The translations under genes and the position numbers were made by a program. A stretch of 64,000 nt of DNA from assembly GCA_000332255.1 (NCBI GenBank), contig KB235926.1:3811018-3875017 (forward strand), in the 5' to 3' direction. The notes beneath the pieces are model-generated. The model made no database searches and had not been told where the DNA came from. It was given only the letters and a program-made list of their open reading frames with translations. This document shows positions 10,901-18,348 of this stretch, piece by piece (within the stretch, counting starts at the first letter, position 1; every line of letters starts with the position of its first letter). The stretch is from a cyanobacterium PCC 7702 (GTDB taxonomy: Bacteria; Cyanobacteriota; Cyanobacteriia; Cyanobacteriales; Nostocaceae).

Positions 10901-11474
10901 CTTTAACCCCAACGAGCAAATATTGGCAAGTGGTAGTATTGACCAAACGGTAAAGTTCTGGGATGTTAATACTGGAAAATGTATCCAAACTCTAAAGGAA
11001 CACGAAGACTTAGTTTGGACAATTGCCTACAGCCCTGATGGACGCCTGCTTGCTAGTGCTAGCAGTGACCAAACTATTAAGCTGTGGAATACCACCACTG
11101 GAGAATGCTTTCGGATTTTGAAAGGACATACTAGTTCTGTATACTGTGTTGCCTTTAGTCCGGATGGCTCAATACTTGCAAGCACTGGAGAAGATCAAAC
11201 AGTAAGATTATGGAACGTTGCCACAGGCCAATGTCTTAAAACCTTAAAAGAACACACACAACTTGTTTGGTCTGTTGCCTTTCATCCAAACGGTCAAATT
11301 TTAGCCAGCGGTAGTCAAGATGATACGATTAAAATTTGGGACATCAATACCGGTAAGTGCTTAAAAACCCTCAGAAACGCAAGACCCTACGAAGGCCTGA
11401 ACATCACTGGTATTACAGGTATCACTGAAGCTCAAAAAGCTTCTTTAAAAAATTTAGGAGCAGTTACTACTTAG
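7953..11474 (+). CDS. STAND NTPase with HTH, NB-ARC and 14 WD40 repeats
   Basis: This 1173-residue protein has four parts. Residues 1-85 are a vMAP-type helix-turn-helix (LEEMSELSGLYTSTISKVLN, then VDKKTIEKLF). An NB-ARC ATPase follows, with P-loop GMGGIGKT at 130-137, Walker B CLLILDNIET, LVLTSREKP and GNPLALKI. A short pentapeptide-like linker (DLRNINLHNANFAHADL) comes next. Fourteen WD40 repeats from about 550 to 1150 are enough for two seven-bladed propellers. The C-terminal NITGITGITEAQKASLKNLG is a common tail of cyanobacterial WD40 proteins. It probably acts as a ligand-sensing signalling switch; the effector output is unknown. Confidence 0.95.
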   Translation: MALHNWRRKRGVILTTKGLQKLQQAKRQSEAKENYGNSYTLEEMSELSGLYTSTISKVLNREAGVDKKTIEKLFSVFELKIDKSDYLNSNTHLDWEQATPTPVFYGRKQELTTLEHWILNERCRLVAILGMGGIGKTTLSIKLAQTIQQDFEYVIWRSLQEAPPIKNILANLIEILSQEQETESKLSPSTSDRISRLLNYLQNHRCLLILDNIETILRSGSRAGQYREGYEGYGQLLQRIAQAAHQSCLVLTSREKPQEIALLAGQALPVRSLQLGGLHVVEGLEILKSKGLTATPKEYEAIIQRYAGNPLALKIAATTIEDVFDGNITEFLQQETAVFGDIRDILEQQFNRLSDLEKEIIYWLAINREPVTISQLREDMASPVPSAKLLEAVESLGRRSLIEKNRALFTLQPVVMEYVTNKFIELVCEEINNQNINLFKSHALIKATAKDYIRENQVRLILKPVIDGLLAALKSKKNIENQLTKILTNLQKTSPQEPSYTGGNIFNLLRYLETNLNGYDFSYLSIWQADLRNINLHNANFAHADLAKSVFIETLGGIHAVTFSPDGKLLATGDSYGDVRICQVTDIKQLLICSGHTDWLWSVAFSPDGNILASSSKDQTIKLWDVSTGQCLKTLQGHTGGVWSIAFCPQGNDLIASGSEDQTVKLWNFNTGQCLKTFEKHQSRVTSIAFSPDGQTIASGCHDQTVRLWDTNSGRCIKTLHGHNSSIWSVNFSPDGRILASGCHDRTVKLWNTNTGQCLKTLQGHADCVYSVFFSPNGETLVSGSDDQTIKLWDVSTGSCILTLRGHTSRVWSVAFNSNNHTIASGSSDQTVRLWDISTGQCLKTLQGYSSGIWALTFSCDGRMLVSGSGNHTVKFWDTDSGECFKTLPGHSNRVTTVALSSKDLLLATGSEDQTVKLWDLTTNQCLKTLRGHSNWITSVTISPTNELVASSSDDQTVRLWDINTGQCIHVLEGHTDKVWSVAFNPNEQILASGSIDQTVKFWDVNTGKCIQTLKEHEDLVWTIAYSPDGRLLASASSDQTIKLWNTTTGECFRILKGHTSSVYCVAFSPDGSILASTGEDQTVRLWNVATGQCLKTLKEHTQLVWSVAFHPNGQILASGSQDDTIKIWDINTGKCLKTLRNARPYEGLNITGITGITEAQKASLKNLGAVTT

Positions 11475-11537
11475 TATTTGCTGTCTTTTTAACCGTTAAA
11501 AAAACAACCTGGATACTCCCAATTGAACAAAGCAGCT

Positions 11538-12509
11538 TCACTTGAGCATGTCAGCAACAGACCCTGACCTCAAAAGTGAAAGTGCCAATTCTGCAATCAG
11601 TTTATGAGTAATCGTTGTCGGATGGATTTGATCCCAAAATAAAAACTGCTCCGGAATACATAAAACTGACTGATTGGGAACACCTATGCTGACTATCGAT
11701 AAATCTCTACTAAGGCAAGAGTCAGTCACATTTGTTAATCCAAATTCCCCAGGATTGCTAATAATTCGATTGAACAAGGAATTAACATCCACAAGGATAA
11801 TATTTATATCGGAACTGAGAGCTTGGCTTAATAATTTAAGTTGAATGTTTAGGATAGAATTATGTGTTTTAGTCAAAGCTCGCAGCAAATCAGAAGCTTG
11901 CTTATCACCACCCGTAACCGGAAATTTTCCTAAATCAGGTAAATTAACAACTAAAATGTTTTTAGCACCAGCTTCTGCCAGTGTTTTGACCGCTATTGAT
12001 AAATTTGCAACTATATCAGCAGGATTGGGAACATCGTTAAAAAAGTACTTTAAATAATCATTAATGCCAGCCCATAAAATATAGACGGAATTGGGATCGA
12101 CAGCAATATGCGATAACTTAAAGCTTTCAATTTGTTGTTGCAATCCTGGTAAAGTAGCTAATCCAATATTTTCAGTTCCTGTTGTTGCACCACCAAAAGC
12201 AAAGTTAGTGTTTTGATTAAATTTTAATCCCAAATCAGAAGCAAGATATTCTACCCAAACCGGACCGTTGGAAAAGCGTCCGTGAAAATAGGTGGGACTG
12301 GGAGGAATCAATCCATTAGTGGCATTGAAGACATTACCTGTATCTGATAAGCTGTCACCAAATATATAAATTTCCTTATAGTAATGCCATGATTGATGCC
12401 TGAATTTGACTAGGGAATCACGAGCTGAGACTTGCAACGGAAATGTCAATATAATCGAGAGCAGGAAAAATAAGAATCCTATGAAAATATATTTTTTGTA
12501 TTTTTTCAC
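11538..12509 (-). CDS. Secreted SGNH/GDSL hydrolase (lipase/esterase)
   Basis: A 323-residue protein with a signal sequence (residues 5-28, ending VSARD) and the four GDSL blocks. Block I is FGDSLSDTGN with nucleophile Ser53, a Gly block is FAFGGATTG, block III is LWAGINDYLKY, and block V is FWDQIHPTT supplying Asp and His. It resembles outer-membrane or secreted phospholipase/thermolabile-hemolysin-like esterases. The start is a GTG (12507-12509) with no good Shine-Dalgarno; no in-frame ATG lies before the signal peptide. It converges with the WD40 gene. Confidence 0.9.
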   Translation of the reverse strand: MKKYKKYIFIGFLFFLLSIILTFPLQVSARDSLVKFRHQSWHYYKEIYIFGDSLSDTGNVFNATNGLIPPSPTYFHGRFSNGPVWVEYLASDLGLKFNQNTNFAFGGATTGTENIGLATLPGLQQQIESFKLSHIAVDPNSVYILWAGINDYLKYFFNDVPNPADIVANLSIAVKTLAEAGAKNILVVNLPDLGKFPVTGGDKQASDLLRALTKTHNSILNIQLKLLSQALSSDINIILVDVNSLFNRIISNPGEFGLTNVTDSCLSRDLSIVSIGVPNQSVLCIPEQFLFWDQIHPTTITHKLIAELALSLLRSGSVADMLK

Positions 12510-12665
12510 AGAAAATTTTGACTACAACGATTTGAAAGTTCACACATACACTAAATTAAACAGCGCACGCAAAAGTTCTCGAAAACCAAACTCCTGCTTG
12601 CTCACAACAATTAAGAGCCAAGATTTTTCTGGATTTGCAGATTTTTGTCAAGAAAATCCAAAAAT

Positions 12666-13781
12666 TTAGATTCCTATCTTTACTTCTTCACCGCTTTTTA
12701 TGGGAGCAGGAGCCAATTTCACATTACCCCAACGCATTACACTTGCACAAGCGGCACCAGCTGCACCAAATCCATAGATAAGAACTAAGTCATTTTCGCG
12801 AATTTTACCTAACTGAGCAGCATGATACATGTTGGCAACGGTTAATACCGGGCCAATATTTGCATACTGGGGATAAAGGTTAATCGTACGTTGTGGATCA
12901 ATACCCAGCACGCGCGTGCAAAAACGTGCAAACCAAGCTGTAGCCGTGTTGAAAAGGAAAAAGTCTATATCCTCAAGGGTGACACCAGCAGCATCTATAG
13001 CTCCGTGACAACACGTAGAAAGCAAATCTGCGGTTGTTTCGCGGAAGAGTTTGTTTGCACCTTTACCAATCTGCATGCGAACTTTTGGATTACCGTCCTC
13101 ATCCTCTACAATTTCAGAGAATAAACCATCGCACCATATGCTAGTATTAATAGTCTTCGTACCTAAAATTCCTTGATTTGGTTCTAGGGAACTAACTACG
13201 AATGCTCCTGCACCGTCGCCGACGCACCATGACAAGGTGTCATTTTCATCAAAAAAGCGGGAATACGTGCATGAAATAACAACTAAAACATTACTATACT
13301 CTTTAGCATCGATCAAGGCACAGGCAGTTTGCAACGCCACTGGAGTTACTCCGCAGGCAGCGTCAAGGTTCCAAGCTGCGCATTGAATACCTAATTGACG
13401 AGCCAGGAAAGCAGCATTGCCAAATCCAATTTGTTCGGGCCAAACCGAGGCTACTATCATCAGTTCAACTTCACTGGGAGAAAGTTCGGCTGCTTTTATA
13501 GCCTGTGTTGCTGCACGCTCTTCTAGTGTTAGTGATGATTCACCTGCTCCTAGCACCCACCGTTCCACAGTACCGCGAAAGGGATCGCAAAGGTAAGGCA
13601 TCATCTCTAAATCAAACTCATTAGTTGGGGTGTTTTCTGAGAAGGAGAACAATCTTGCTAGACTTTTTTGCTCAGCTTGGGCAACTAGCTGGGGATGTTT
13701 TTGGATGTAATAATCGTTGGTACGTTTAATGCTGGGAAAAGCTAAAGCAATTGAGTGAATTCCTACGGAAGAACGGGTCAT
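12666..13781 (-). CDS. 3-oxoacyl-ACP synthase III-like condensing enzyme (thiolase fold)
   Basis: A 371-residue KASIII/chalcone-synthase-superfamily protein. The nucleophile lies in NLDAACGVTPVALQTA (Cys143). WCVGDGAGAFVV, NIGPVLTVANMYHA (Asn308) and the C-terminal IYGFGAAGAACASVMRW are standard family segments. The His of the normal Cys-His-Asn triad is absent: where KASIII has HQAN this protein reads FNTATAW, with Asn278. This points to acyl transfer or a modified condensation rather than ordinary fatty-acid initiation. The stop of the ThDP gene lies 11 nt upstream, so the two are almost certainly one transcript. AAGG about 10 nt before the ATG supports the start. Confidence 0.85.
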   Translation of the reverse strand: MTRSSVGIHSIALAFPSIKRTNDYYIQKHPQLVAQAEQKSLARLFSFSENTPTNEFDLEMMPYLCDPFRGTVERWVLGAGESSLTLEERAATQAIKAAELSPSEVELMIVASVWPEQIGFGNAAFLARQLGIQCAAWNLDAACGVTPVALQTACALIDAKEYSNVLVVISCTYSRFFDENDTLSWCVGDGAGAFVVSSLEPNQGILGTKTINTSIWCDGLFSEIVEDEDGNPKVRMQIGKGANKLFRETTADLLSTCCHGAIDAAGVTLEDIDFFLFNTATAWFARFCTRVLGIDPQRTINLYPQYANIGPVLTVANMYHAAQLGKIRENDLVLIYGFGAAGAACASVMRWGNVKLAPAPIKSGEEVKIGI

Positions 13782-13792
13782 ATCTGTTTACC

Positions 13793-15547
13793 TTAAATTT
13801 GACGAATAGTAGAGCTCTGTTGTAATATCAGGCTTTGATTGCGGCTTTCAGATGGTGGTATTTGGGTGGGGTCAATCACCACATCAACTACAAACGGACA
13901 AGTAGCTGTCATCGCTTTTTCTAGTGCTGCTTGAACTTCAGATTCCCTTTCTACCCGGACGCCATCAGCTCCCATACCCTGAGCAATGCGCACAAAATCA
14001 GTTGGTGGTATTGCTGCGTCTGCACCTTTGAAGCCCAGATAGGCCATGCCTTGCTCGCATATGTTGTAGCGTCCGTCGTTGAGTACAATCCAGACAGCAG
14101 GGATGCGATATTTGACAGCAGTGCTGATTTCGTTATTCATGAGCATGGCTCCATCTCCAACAATGGCAACAGCTTTACCACTCCTTGCCAAAGCAGCACC
14201 TACCACACCGGTAACAAAATGTCCCATGGATCCGAATCCGTTGGTAACGCGGTAGCGAGTCGAATTTGTAAACCTCAAAAGATGAATTGCCCAAGCAAAG
14301 GAGTTTCCGGACTCTGCCATGACTGTGGCATCGCTTCCCTCAACGATCGCCCGTTGAATTAATTCCATTAACAGCTGCGGTCTGACCTGACCCTCTGTTG
14401 GCTGCATGAGGATGTTGCCACTCGGGCGAGGTAGGCATTCATTTTTTGAGCGATCAGTAAAAGTACTTACGGCAAGATACTTACAAAGTGCTTGCACAAA
14501 AACTCTCGCTTCGGAATGAACGGCGAAAGTTTCTACCGAGGGATATGCTACTCCTGGTACCTCCGGGTCGATGTCAACATGCACAAAACCCCGGGAAGGA
14601 ATCATCACAGGATTCCAAAGAGAGGTAAATTCGCCCAAACGCGTTCCCAACACTAACACCCGCAGCGGACGGTGCTGTTGCATGTACTGGAAAACTGACT
14701 CGTGTCCGCTAAAACCTGTGACTCCTACAAATTGAGGATGATCCTCGGGAAAAATTCCTTTGCCGCGCGGCGAACACATCACTGCAGCTTTCGTTATTTC
14801 AGCCAACTGGCGAATTTCTGCTGCTGCGGAGCGTGCACCAAAGCCAACCCAAATGGCAAAATGTCCTTCAGATAGCAATTGCGCACACTTGGCGATCGTT
14901 TCTTCGCTAGCTGCTGGAGGAGCAAAAGCAACAGCAACCTGGGGCAGTGATGTTTCTACTAAACTTGTTTGTACGTTACTGGGTATGCTCAAATGTGCTG
15001 TAAAGCCACCCGGTCGAGCTAATCCAAGTGCAACTCGTCGATAAATTTCTGGCAGTTGTTTGTTGGATTCAATTGTGGTTGCGTAGTGAAATACTTGTCC
15101 GGATGTAAAAATACCGTCGCTGGGCATGGTATATGTACTGGTTTCCTGACAAGCCCACCGTCCTCTTTGGGGTGCTGAGGTAGCAGCTGATATCAATATT
15201 ACTTTCGCTCCTTCCCACCGGGCTGCCAACAATCCTGTTAAGGCGTTGGTAATACCCGGACCAGTCGTAGCAAAAACTGCGACCGGTCGTTCGCTGGCAA
15301 AGTATGCTTCGGTGGCTGCGAAAGCTGCTCCTGCTTCGTGGCGAAAATGAAGTACCTTTATGCAAGAGCTTTGCTCTAGCGCGTGCCACATCGGTGCGAT
15401 CGCTCCTCCTGAAACACCAAATGCATATCGCACCCCCATATCTTCCAGCATCTTCACCACCGCATCTGCTAATGCCATAGGTTTTGTTTGTGCTGTATCT
15501 AAAGGCTCTGGGGTGGTAGCTTTCGTATCCCGGCATGTAGCATTCAT
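13793..15547 (-). CDS. ThDP-dependent acetolactate synthase-like enzyme
   Basis: A 584-residue (from ATG 15547) thiamine-diphosphate enzyme of the acetolactate synthase/ScyA-like type. The N-terminal PYR domain has the activating Glu in FRHEAGAAFAATE (about Glu71) and TTGPGITNALTGL. The central domain has LGTRLGEFTSLWN and VHVDIDPE. The C-terminal PP domain has GDGAMLMNNE and IVLNDGRYN, the GDG-N Mg/ThDP motif. Such enzymes join a decarboxylated 2-oxo acid to a second acyl acceptor to give an acyloin. Paired with a KASIII-like gene, it may feed a small specialised metabolite. The frame is open to a TTG at 15577, but the ATG is the more credible start. Confidence 0.87.
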   Translation of the reverse strand: MNATCRDTKATTPEPLDTAQTKPMALADAVVKMLEDMGVRYAFGVSGGAIAPMWHALEQSSCIKVLHFRHEAGAAFAATEAYFASERPVAVFATTGPGITNALTGLLAARWEGAKVILISAATSAPQRGRWACQETSTYTMPSDGIFTSGQVFHYATTIESNKQLPEIYRRVALGLARPGGFTAHLSIPSNVQTSLVETSLPQVAVAFAPPAASEETIAKCAQLLSEGHFAIWVGFGARSAAAEIRQLAEITKAAVMCSPRGKGIFPEDHPQFVGVTGFSGHESVFQYMQQHRPLRVLVLGTRLGEFTSLWNPVMIPSRGFVHVDIDPEVPGVAYPSVETFAVHSEARVFVQALCKYLAVSTFTDRSKNECLPRPSGNILMQPTEGQVRPQLLMELIQRAIVEGSDATVMAESGNSFAWAIHLLRFTNSTRYRVTNGFGSMGHFVTGVVGAALARSGKAVAIVGDGAMLMNNEISTAVKYRIPAVWIVLNDGRYNICEQGMAYLGFKGADAAIPPTDFVRIAQGMGADGVRVERESEVQAALEKAMTATCPFVVDVVIDPTQIPPSESRNQSLILQQSSTIRQI

Positions 15548-15665
15548 AGCAGGTAGGACTATGCACAACAAAATCAAATTCTTCCACGCTGAAATTAGCA
15601 GCGTTCTGGGATTCTACCACAAGCGCTGGCACAATTTTTGACAATTTTTTAGCTTTTACATTCAA
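15500..15665 (-). other. Out-of-phase coding-like ORF at the 5' end of the ThDP gene
   Basis: Just upstream of and overlapping the ThDP start, a different minus-strand frame reads from a TTG (15663-15665) through segments with ordinary protein composition: KKLSKIVPALVVESQN, then FSVEEFDFVVHSPTCYECYMPG. There is no stop in this frame until 15069, where it overlaps the ThDP gene out of phase. It could be the real N-terminus of the ThDP protein displaced by one frameshift, or a short separate peptide gene whose stop was lost. No clear Shine-Dalgarno precedes it. Confidence 0.3.
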
Positions 15666-15796
15666 GATCGGGAAGTTAAGAATGAACTTAGAGGTATCTG
15701 AACCCTGGTATTAAACGTTATTTATTTCACGTAGAAAAAAATAAACTTCTCTAAACAAGCTTTATCCATTTCCCAAGACCTAAATCTGGTCTATTT

Positions 15797-17287
15797 TTAG
15801 TAGAAATAAAAACTAAAAAAACCGTATAAATTCATTAGTGCCGTGTCGGAGTAAACTTTACAAAAGGCTAATCCAACGCTTGGTATCAGGATAATTTGAT
15901 GTTCGTCAAACAGCTGAAATTTCTCAACTCTCCAAGCATGCGTATAAAATGAACTACCCCTGGCTACTACGCCCTCGCCAGGGGTTTCTACATCCCCTAG
16001 CGTAGCCTGAGATTTTTGACGCTTCCTCTGACCCAGTTTCTTCATACTTCCCACAGTCTTGCGGGTGCGTGAAGCAGAGCTAGAATCATCTGCGCCTACT
16101 AGGTTTGTTCCAAACCCAGGTAGTTGATTTGAGTGCCAAAGCAACATGACTTCGCAAGAAGCGATATCACGCTGCTGAGTGTAGTTACAGTTAGAGCAAA
16201 TATGCAATCTCTGGTCTAAAGTTTTCTTTTCCTGATGCCCACATTTGGGGCAAGTTTGAGATGGTTTTATCTTCTTAGTCGGTGCTTCGGAAAATACACC
16301 ACTAACATCATCCAACTTAGCTTTTAAGGATTGCTTTATCATCCCCATGCCAACATCAAGAATTGATTTATTTAGACCAGTTTTTTGCTTCTTACGTTTG
16401 CCCTTTTTAGCTTTGGCACTCATGTTTTTGACTTCTAGTTGTTCAGTTACCACCGTGCTATTACCGCTAATTATTCGTGTGGTAATTTGATGAACCCAGT
16501 TCTGACGCTGATTAGCCACTTTTCGATATACTTTACTAATCTGCTGTTGAACTTTCTTCCATCTTCTAGAAGCTTTCTGTTTCTTTTTATAATTAGGTGA
16601 GCGTTTACGACGCTTGGCTTTACTTAATTGTTTGATTTTCTTCTCTGCATTCCTAAAAAATCTAGGAGCAGGAATCAAACCATTTTCTTCTCCGTTAGTC
16701 CAAGCAATTGCATCGTTGCAACCCAAATCAATTGCAACCACACCATTATCTGTTTTACGGCTATTTCTTAATAGTTCATCATCTACATCTAAAACTATAG
16801 ATGCGTACCATTTACCATTACGGTGAACAATGTCTAGTGCTTTAGGATGACCCCATAGCCTAGCTTTGCCCCGCATTTGTATAGAACCAATTTTAGCCAG
16901 TTCTAAATAGCCATTGTCGCCTGTGCTGTGACATTTCCATCCTGTGAAGGATGGGTAACTCCAGCCAGAATAACGACGAATTGATTTGAATTTAGGATAA
17001 CCACCTAGACCTTTGAAGAAACGTTGAAATGCTAGATCAACACGTTTTAATGTTGCCTGCAATGACTGGGAATTTATTTGTTTGTATTCAGTCCAAACCT
17101 CTTTGAAATCCGGCAAGCAATTCTGTTGGTCAAAGTAAGAAACTGACTTACCAAATTTTTTGTAAGACGTAATTCTATTAGAGACTGCGGCATTGTAGAG
17201 TTCCTTGTGCAACTTCCGATGATAGTGCAATAAATTATCTACTTTCTTAGTCGGATATAGCCTAAAAGTTGCTCTACGCAATGCCAC
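15797..17287 (-). CDS. tnpB: TnpB, IS605 OrfB-type RNA-guided endonuclease
   Basis: Reading is 496 residues; typical cyanobacterial TnpB is about 400-450. The RuvC-like triad is present: Asp in VAIDLGCNDAIA, Glu in VVTEQLEVKNM and Asp in QQRDIASCEVM. A zinc ribbon (CPKCGHQ...CSNCNY) lies between the last two. The basic bridge KAKRRKRSPNYKKKQK is intact. The last 40 or so residues, after SSFYTHAW, lie beyond the right-end hairpin and look like read-through into flanking DNA. That suggests the normal stop was lost or lay outside the original target. Catalytically it appears intact. Confidence 0.93.
   Translation of the reverse strand: MALRRATFRLYPTKKVDNLLHYHRKLHKELYNAAVSNRITSYKKFGKSVSYFDQQNCLPDFKEVWTEYKQINSQSLQATLKRVDLAFQRFFKGLGGYPKFKSIRRYSGWSYPSFTGWKCHSTGDNGYLELAKIGSIQMRGKARLWGHPKALDIVHRNGKWYASIVLDVDDELLRNSRKTDNGVVAIDLGCNDAIAWTNGEENGLIPAPRFFRNAEKKIKQLSKAKRRKRSPNYKKKQKASRRWKKVQQQISKVYRKVANQRQNWVHQITTRIISGNSTVVTEQLEVKNMSAKAKKGKRKKQKTGLNKSILDVGMGMIKQSLKAKLDDVSGVFSEAPTKKIKPSQTCPKCGHQEKKTLDQRLHICSNCNYTQQRDIASCEVMLLWHSNQLPGFGTNLVGADDSSSASRTRKTVGSMKKLGQRKRQKSQATLGDVETPGEGVVARGSSFYTHAWRVEKFQLFDEHQIILIPSVGLAFCKVYSDTALMNLYGFFSFYFY
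15957..15984 (-). repeat. IS605 right-end hairpin
   Basis: A perfect 8-bp stem, CCCCTGGC facing GCCAGGGG, with a 12-nt loop. It lies within the 3' part of the tnpB reading frame. This is where IS605 elements place the right-end recognition hairpin and the 3' scaffold of the TnpB guide RNA; the guide would be the flanking sequence just below about 15940. Confidence 0.65.
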
Positions 17288-17353
17288 TAAATATCACCCC
17301 TGTAGCAATCAAGACTCATGGTATAGTACCATTGGTGAAATTCATTTGTCAAT

Positions 17354-17776
17354 ATGAAAACTCAGTTTAGAAAAGCGTCCCACGCTGTTTTTAGCATTCA
17401 CTTACACATTGTATTTATTGCCAAGTACCGCAAAGAAGTTATTACACAGGAAATACTTGTTAAGTTGCAAGAAGTATTTAATCGTGTTTGTGAAAAACGT
17501 AAATGCTTACTTACTGAGTTCAGTGGCGAAGATAACCTTGTACACCTATTAATAGACGTACACCCTGACAACAATATTTCACAGCTAATTGGTTCACTCA
17601 AATCAGCATCAAGTCGTATTATTAGAAAAGAGTTTCAAGATTATCTAAAACAGTATTATTGGAAAGAGAAAGATCCTAGCTTTTGGACTGATGCTTACTC
17701 TGTTAATTCAGTGGGTGGCGCACCGCTAGAAATAGTCAAAGAGTATATCCGTTCTCAGGACAAACCCGAAAGATAA
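17354..17776 (+). CDS. tnpA: TnpA, IS200-type Y1 transposase with altered HUH motif
   Basis: A 140-residue IS200/IS605 single-strand transposase. FSIHLHIVFIAKYRKEV opens the fold, WTDAYSVNSVGGAPLEIVKEYI matches the C-terminal helix carrying the nucleophile Tyr (in KEYIRSQ). The metal-binding His-U-His motif, normally DHVHLL, here reads NLVHLL: the first His is Leu (codon CTT where CAT would be expected). Loss of a metal ligand should impair strand cleavage, so the element may be immobile unless another TnpA acts in trans. Length and ATG start are normal. Confidence 0.9.
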   Translation: MKTQFRKASHAVFSIHLHIVFIAKYRKEVITQEILVKLQEVFNRVCEKRKCLLTEFSGEDNLVHLLIDVHPDNNISQLIGSLKSASSRIIRKEFQDYLKQYYWKEKDPSFWTDAYSVNSVGGAPLEIVKEYIRSQDKPER

Positions 17777-17863
17777 TGTTGTCAAAAGCTCAACTGTCCT
17801 ATTGCTTGTTTTACCTGCGGTAAAAATCATCAATAGAACGTTTCGCTTTTGACCCGCTTACAT

Positions 17864-17892
17864 CCCCTCCCTGCTAAAAGCTGAGGAAGGGG
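17864..17892. repeat. IS605 left-end imperfect hairpin
   Basis: CCCCTCCCT ... AGGAAGGGG forms an imperfect stem about 90 nt downstream of tnpA, placed where the left-end recognition hairpin is expected. It differs in sequence from the right-end hairpin, as usual for these elements. Confidence 0.5.
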
Positions 17893-18014
17893 AATTACGC
17901 GGTTTTTGTTAAATAACTCCCAAACCTTATCTTGCACCTCAAAATCTTTATTTTCACTAGTCAAGTTGATTTTGATTTGCGATAATTACAGGCTTAGTAG
18001 AAATGTAAGGAATA

Positions 18015-18200
18015 ATGAAAAAAACTCCTGCTCAAAAAACTACCACTCCTGTAACCATCAGCCCAGCTTTAGTAACCCAAGAAATTACCCTGATCTTGGC
18101 TTGAGACAAAGCTGAAAAGCTTAAACACTATTGTGACCAAATAGGAAAAGTAGCAGATGACGTGGTTCAAGAACTAATTCCAGAATTACCTGCTAGGTAG
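18015..18200 (+). pseudogene. Ribbon-helix-helix protein gene with internal stop
   Basis: The frame from ATG 18015 reads MKKTPAQKTTTPVTISPA..., then a TGA at 18102-18104, then DKAEKLKHYCDQIGKVADD and VVQELIPELPAR before TAG 18198-18200. The second half closely matches the intact RHH protein encoded on the opposite strand at 18349-18501 (LEKYCDQTGRPATDVIRELI). So this is a paralogue broken by one nonsense codon after codon 29. CopG/Arc-type RHH proteins are usually DNA-binding antitoxins or plasmid regulators. Confidence 0.65.
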
Positions 18201-18287
18201 CCTGGCAAAGCCAACCTTCAAAAGTTAAACACAACAGTAAAGATAGACTTAAAAGCTACCAATTACCTTGTCAAAATTAAAAAAAGT

Positions 18288-18325
18288 GGAAAGTCCCCAG
18301 CCAAAAATTTGACTAAAGACTTTCC
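18288..18325. terminator. Stem-loop between convergent RHH genes
   Basis: GGAAAGTC (18288-18295) pairs perfectly with GACTTTCC (18318-18325) around a 22-nt loop. It sits between the dead plus-strand RHH gene and the end of the minus-strand RHH gene. A run of A on its left (18278-18285, T on the minus strand) would make it a terminator for the leftward gene. Confidence 0.4.
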
Positions 18326-18348
18326 GAGATGCGTTTAAAACCCTTAAG

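Larger units (their letters stand above)
15930..17905. mobile_element. IS200/IS605-family insertion sequence (tnpA/tnpB, divergent)
   Basis: Divergent tnpB (minus) and tnpA (plus) separated by 66 bp, with imperfect-palindrome hairpins near each end and no inverted terminal repeats, define an IS605-type element. The left end (transposon sense) is near 17864-17892 and the right end near 15957-15984. Exact termini are not determined because these elements make no target duplication. In this family tnpB encodes an RNA-guided nuclease whose guide RNA comes from the right end, overlapping the 3' part of tnpB. Confidence 0.85.

Noticed and set aside
7953-11474. Avs-type anti-phage defence gene
   Set aside because: HTH-NB-ARC-WD40 proteins of this layout are common cyanobacterial signalling proteins, and no nuclease or other effector domain or defence neighbours are seen.
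13793-15547. scyA of a scytonemin cluster
   Set aside because: The enzyme class fits, but no scyB, scyC or tyrosine-pathway genes are adjacent, so the name is not justified.
17906-18115. 69-codon frame overlapping the dead RHH gene
   Set aside because: It is in another frame from the coherent RHH translation and its composition (NNEKNSCSKNYHSC) is not protein-like.
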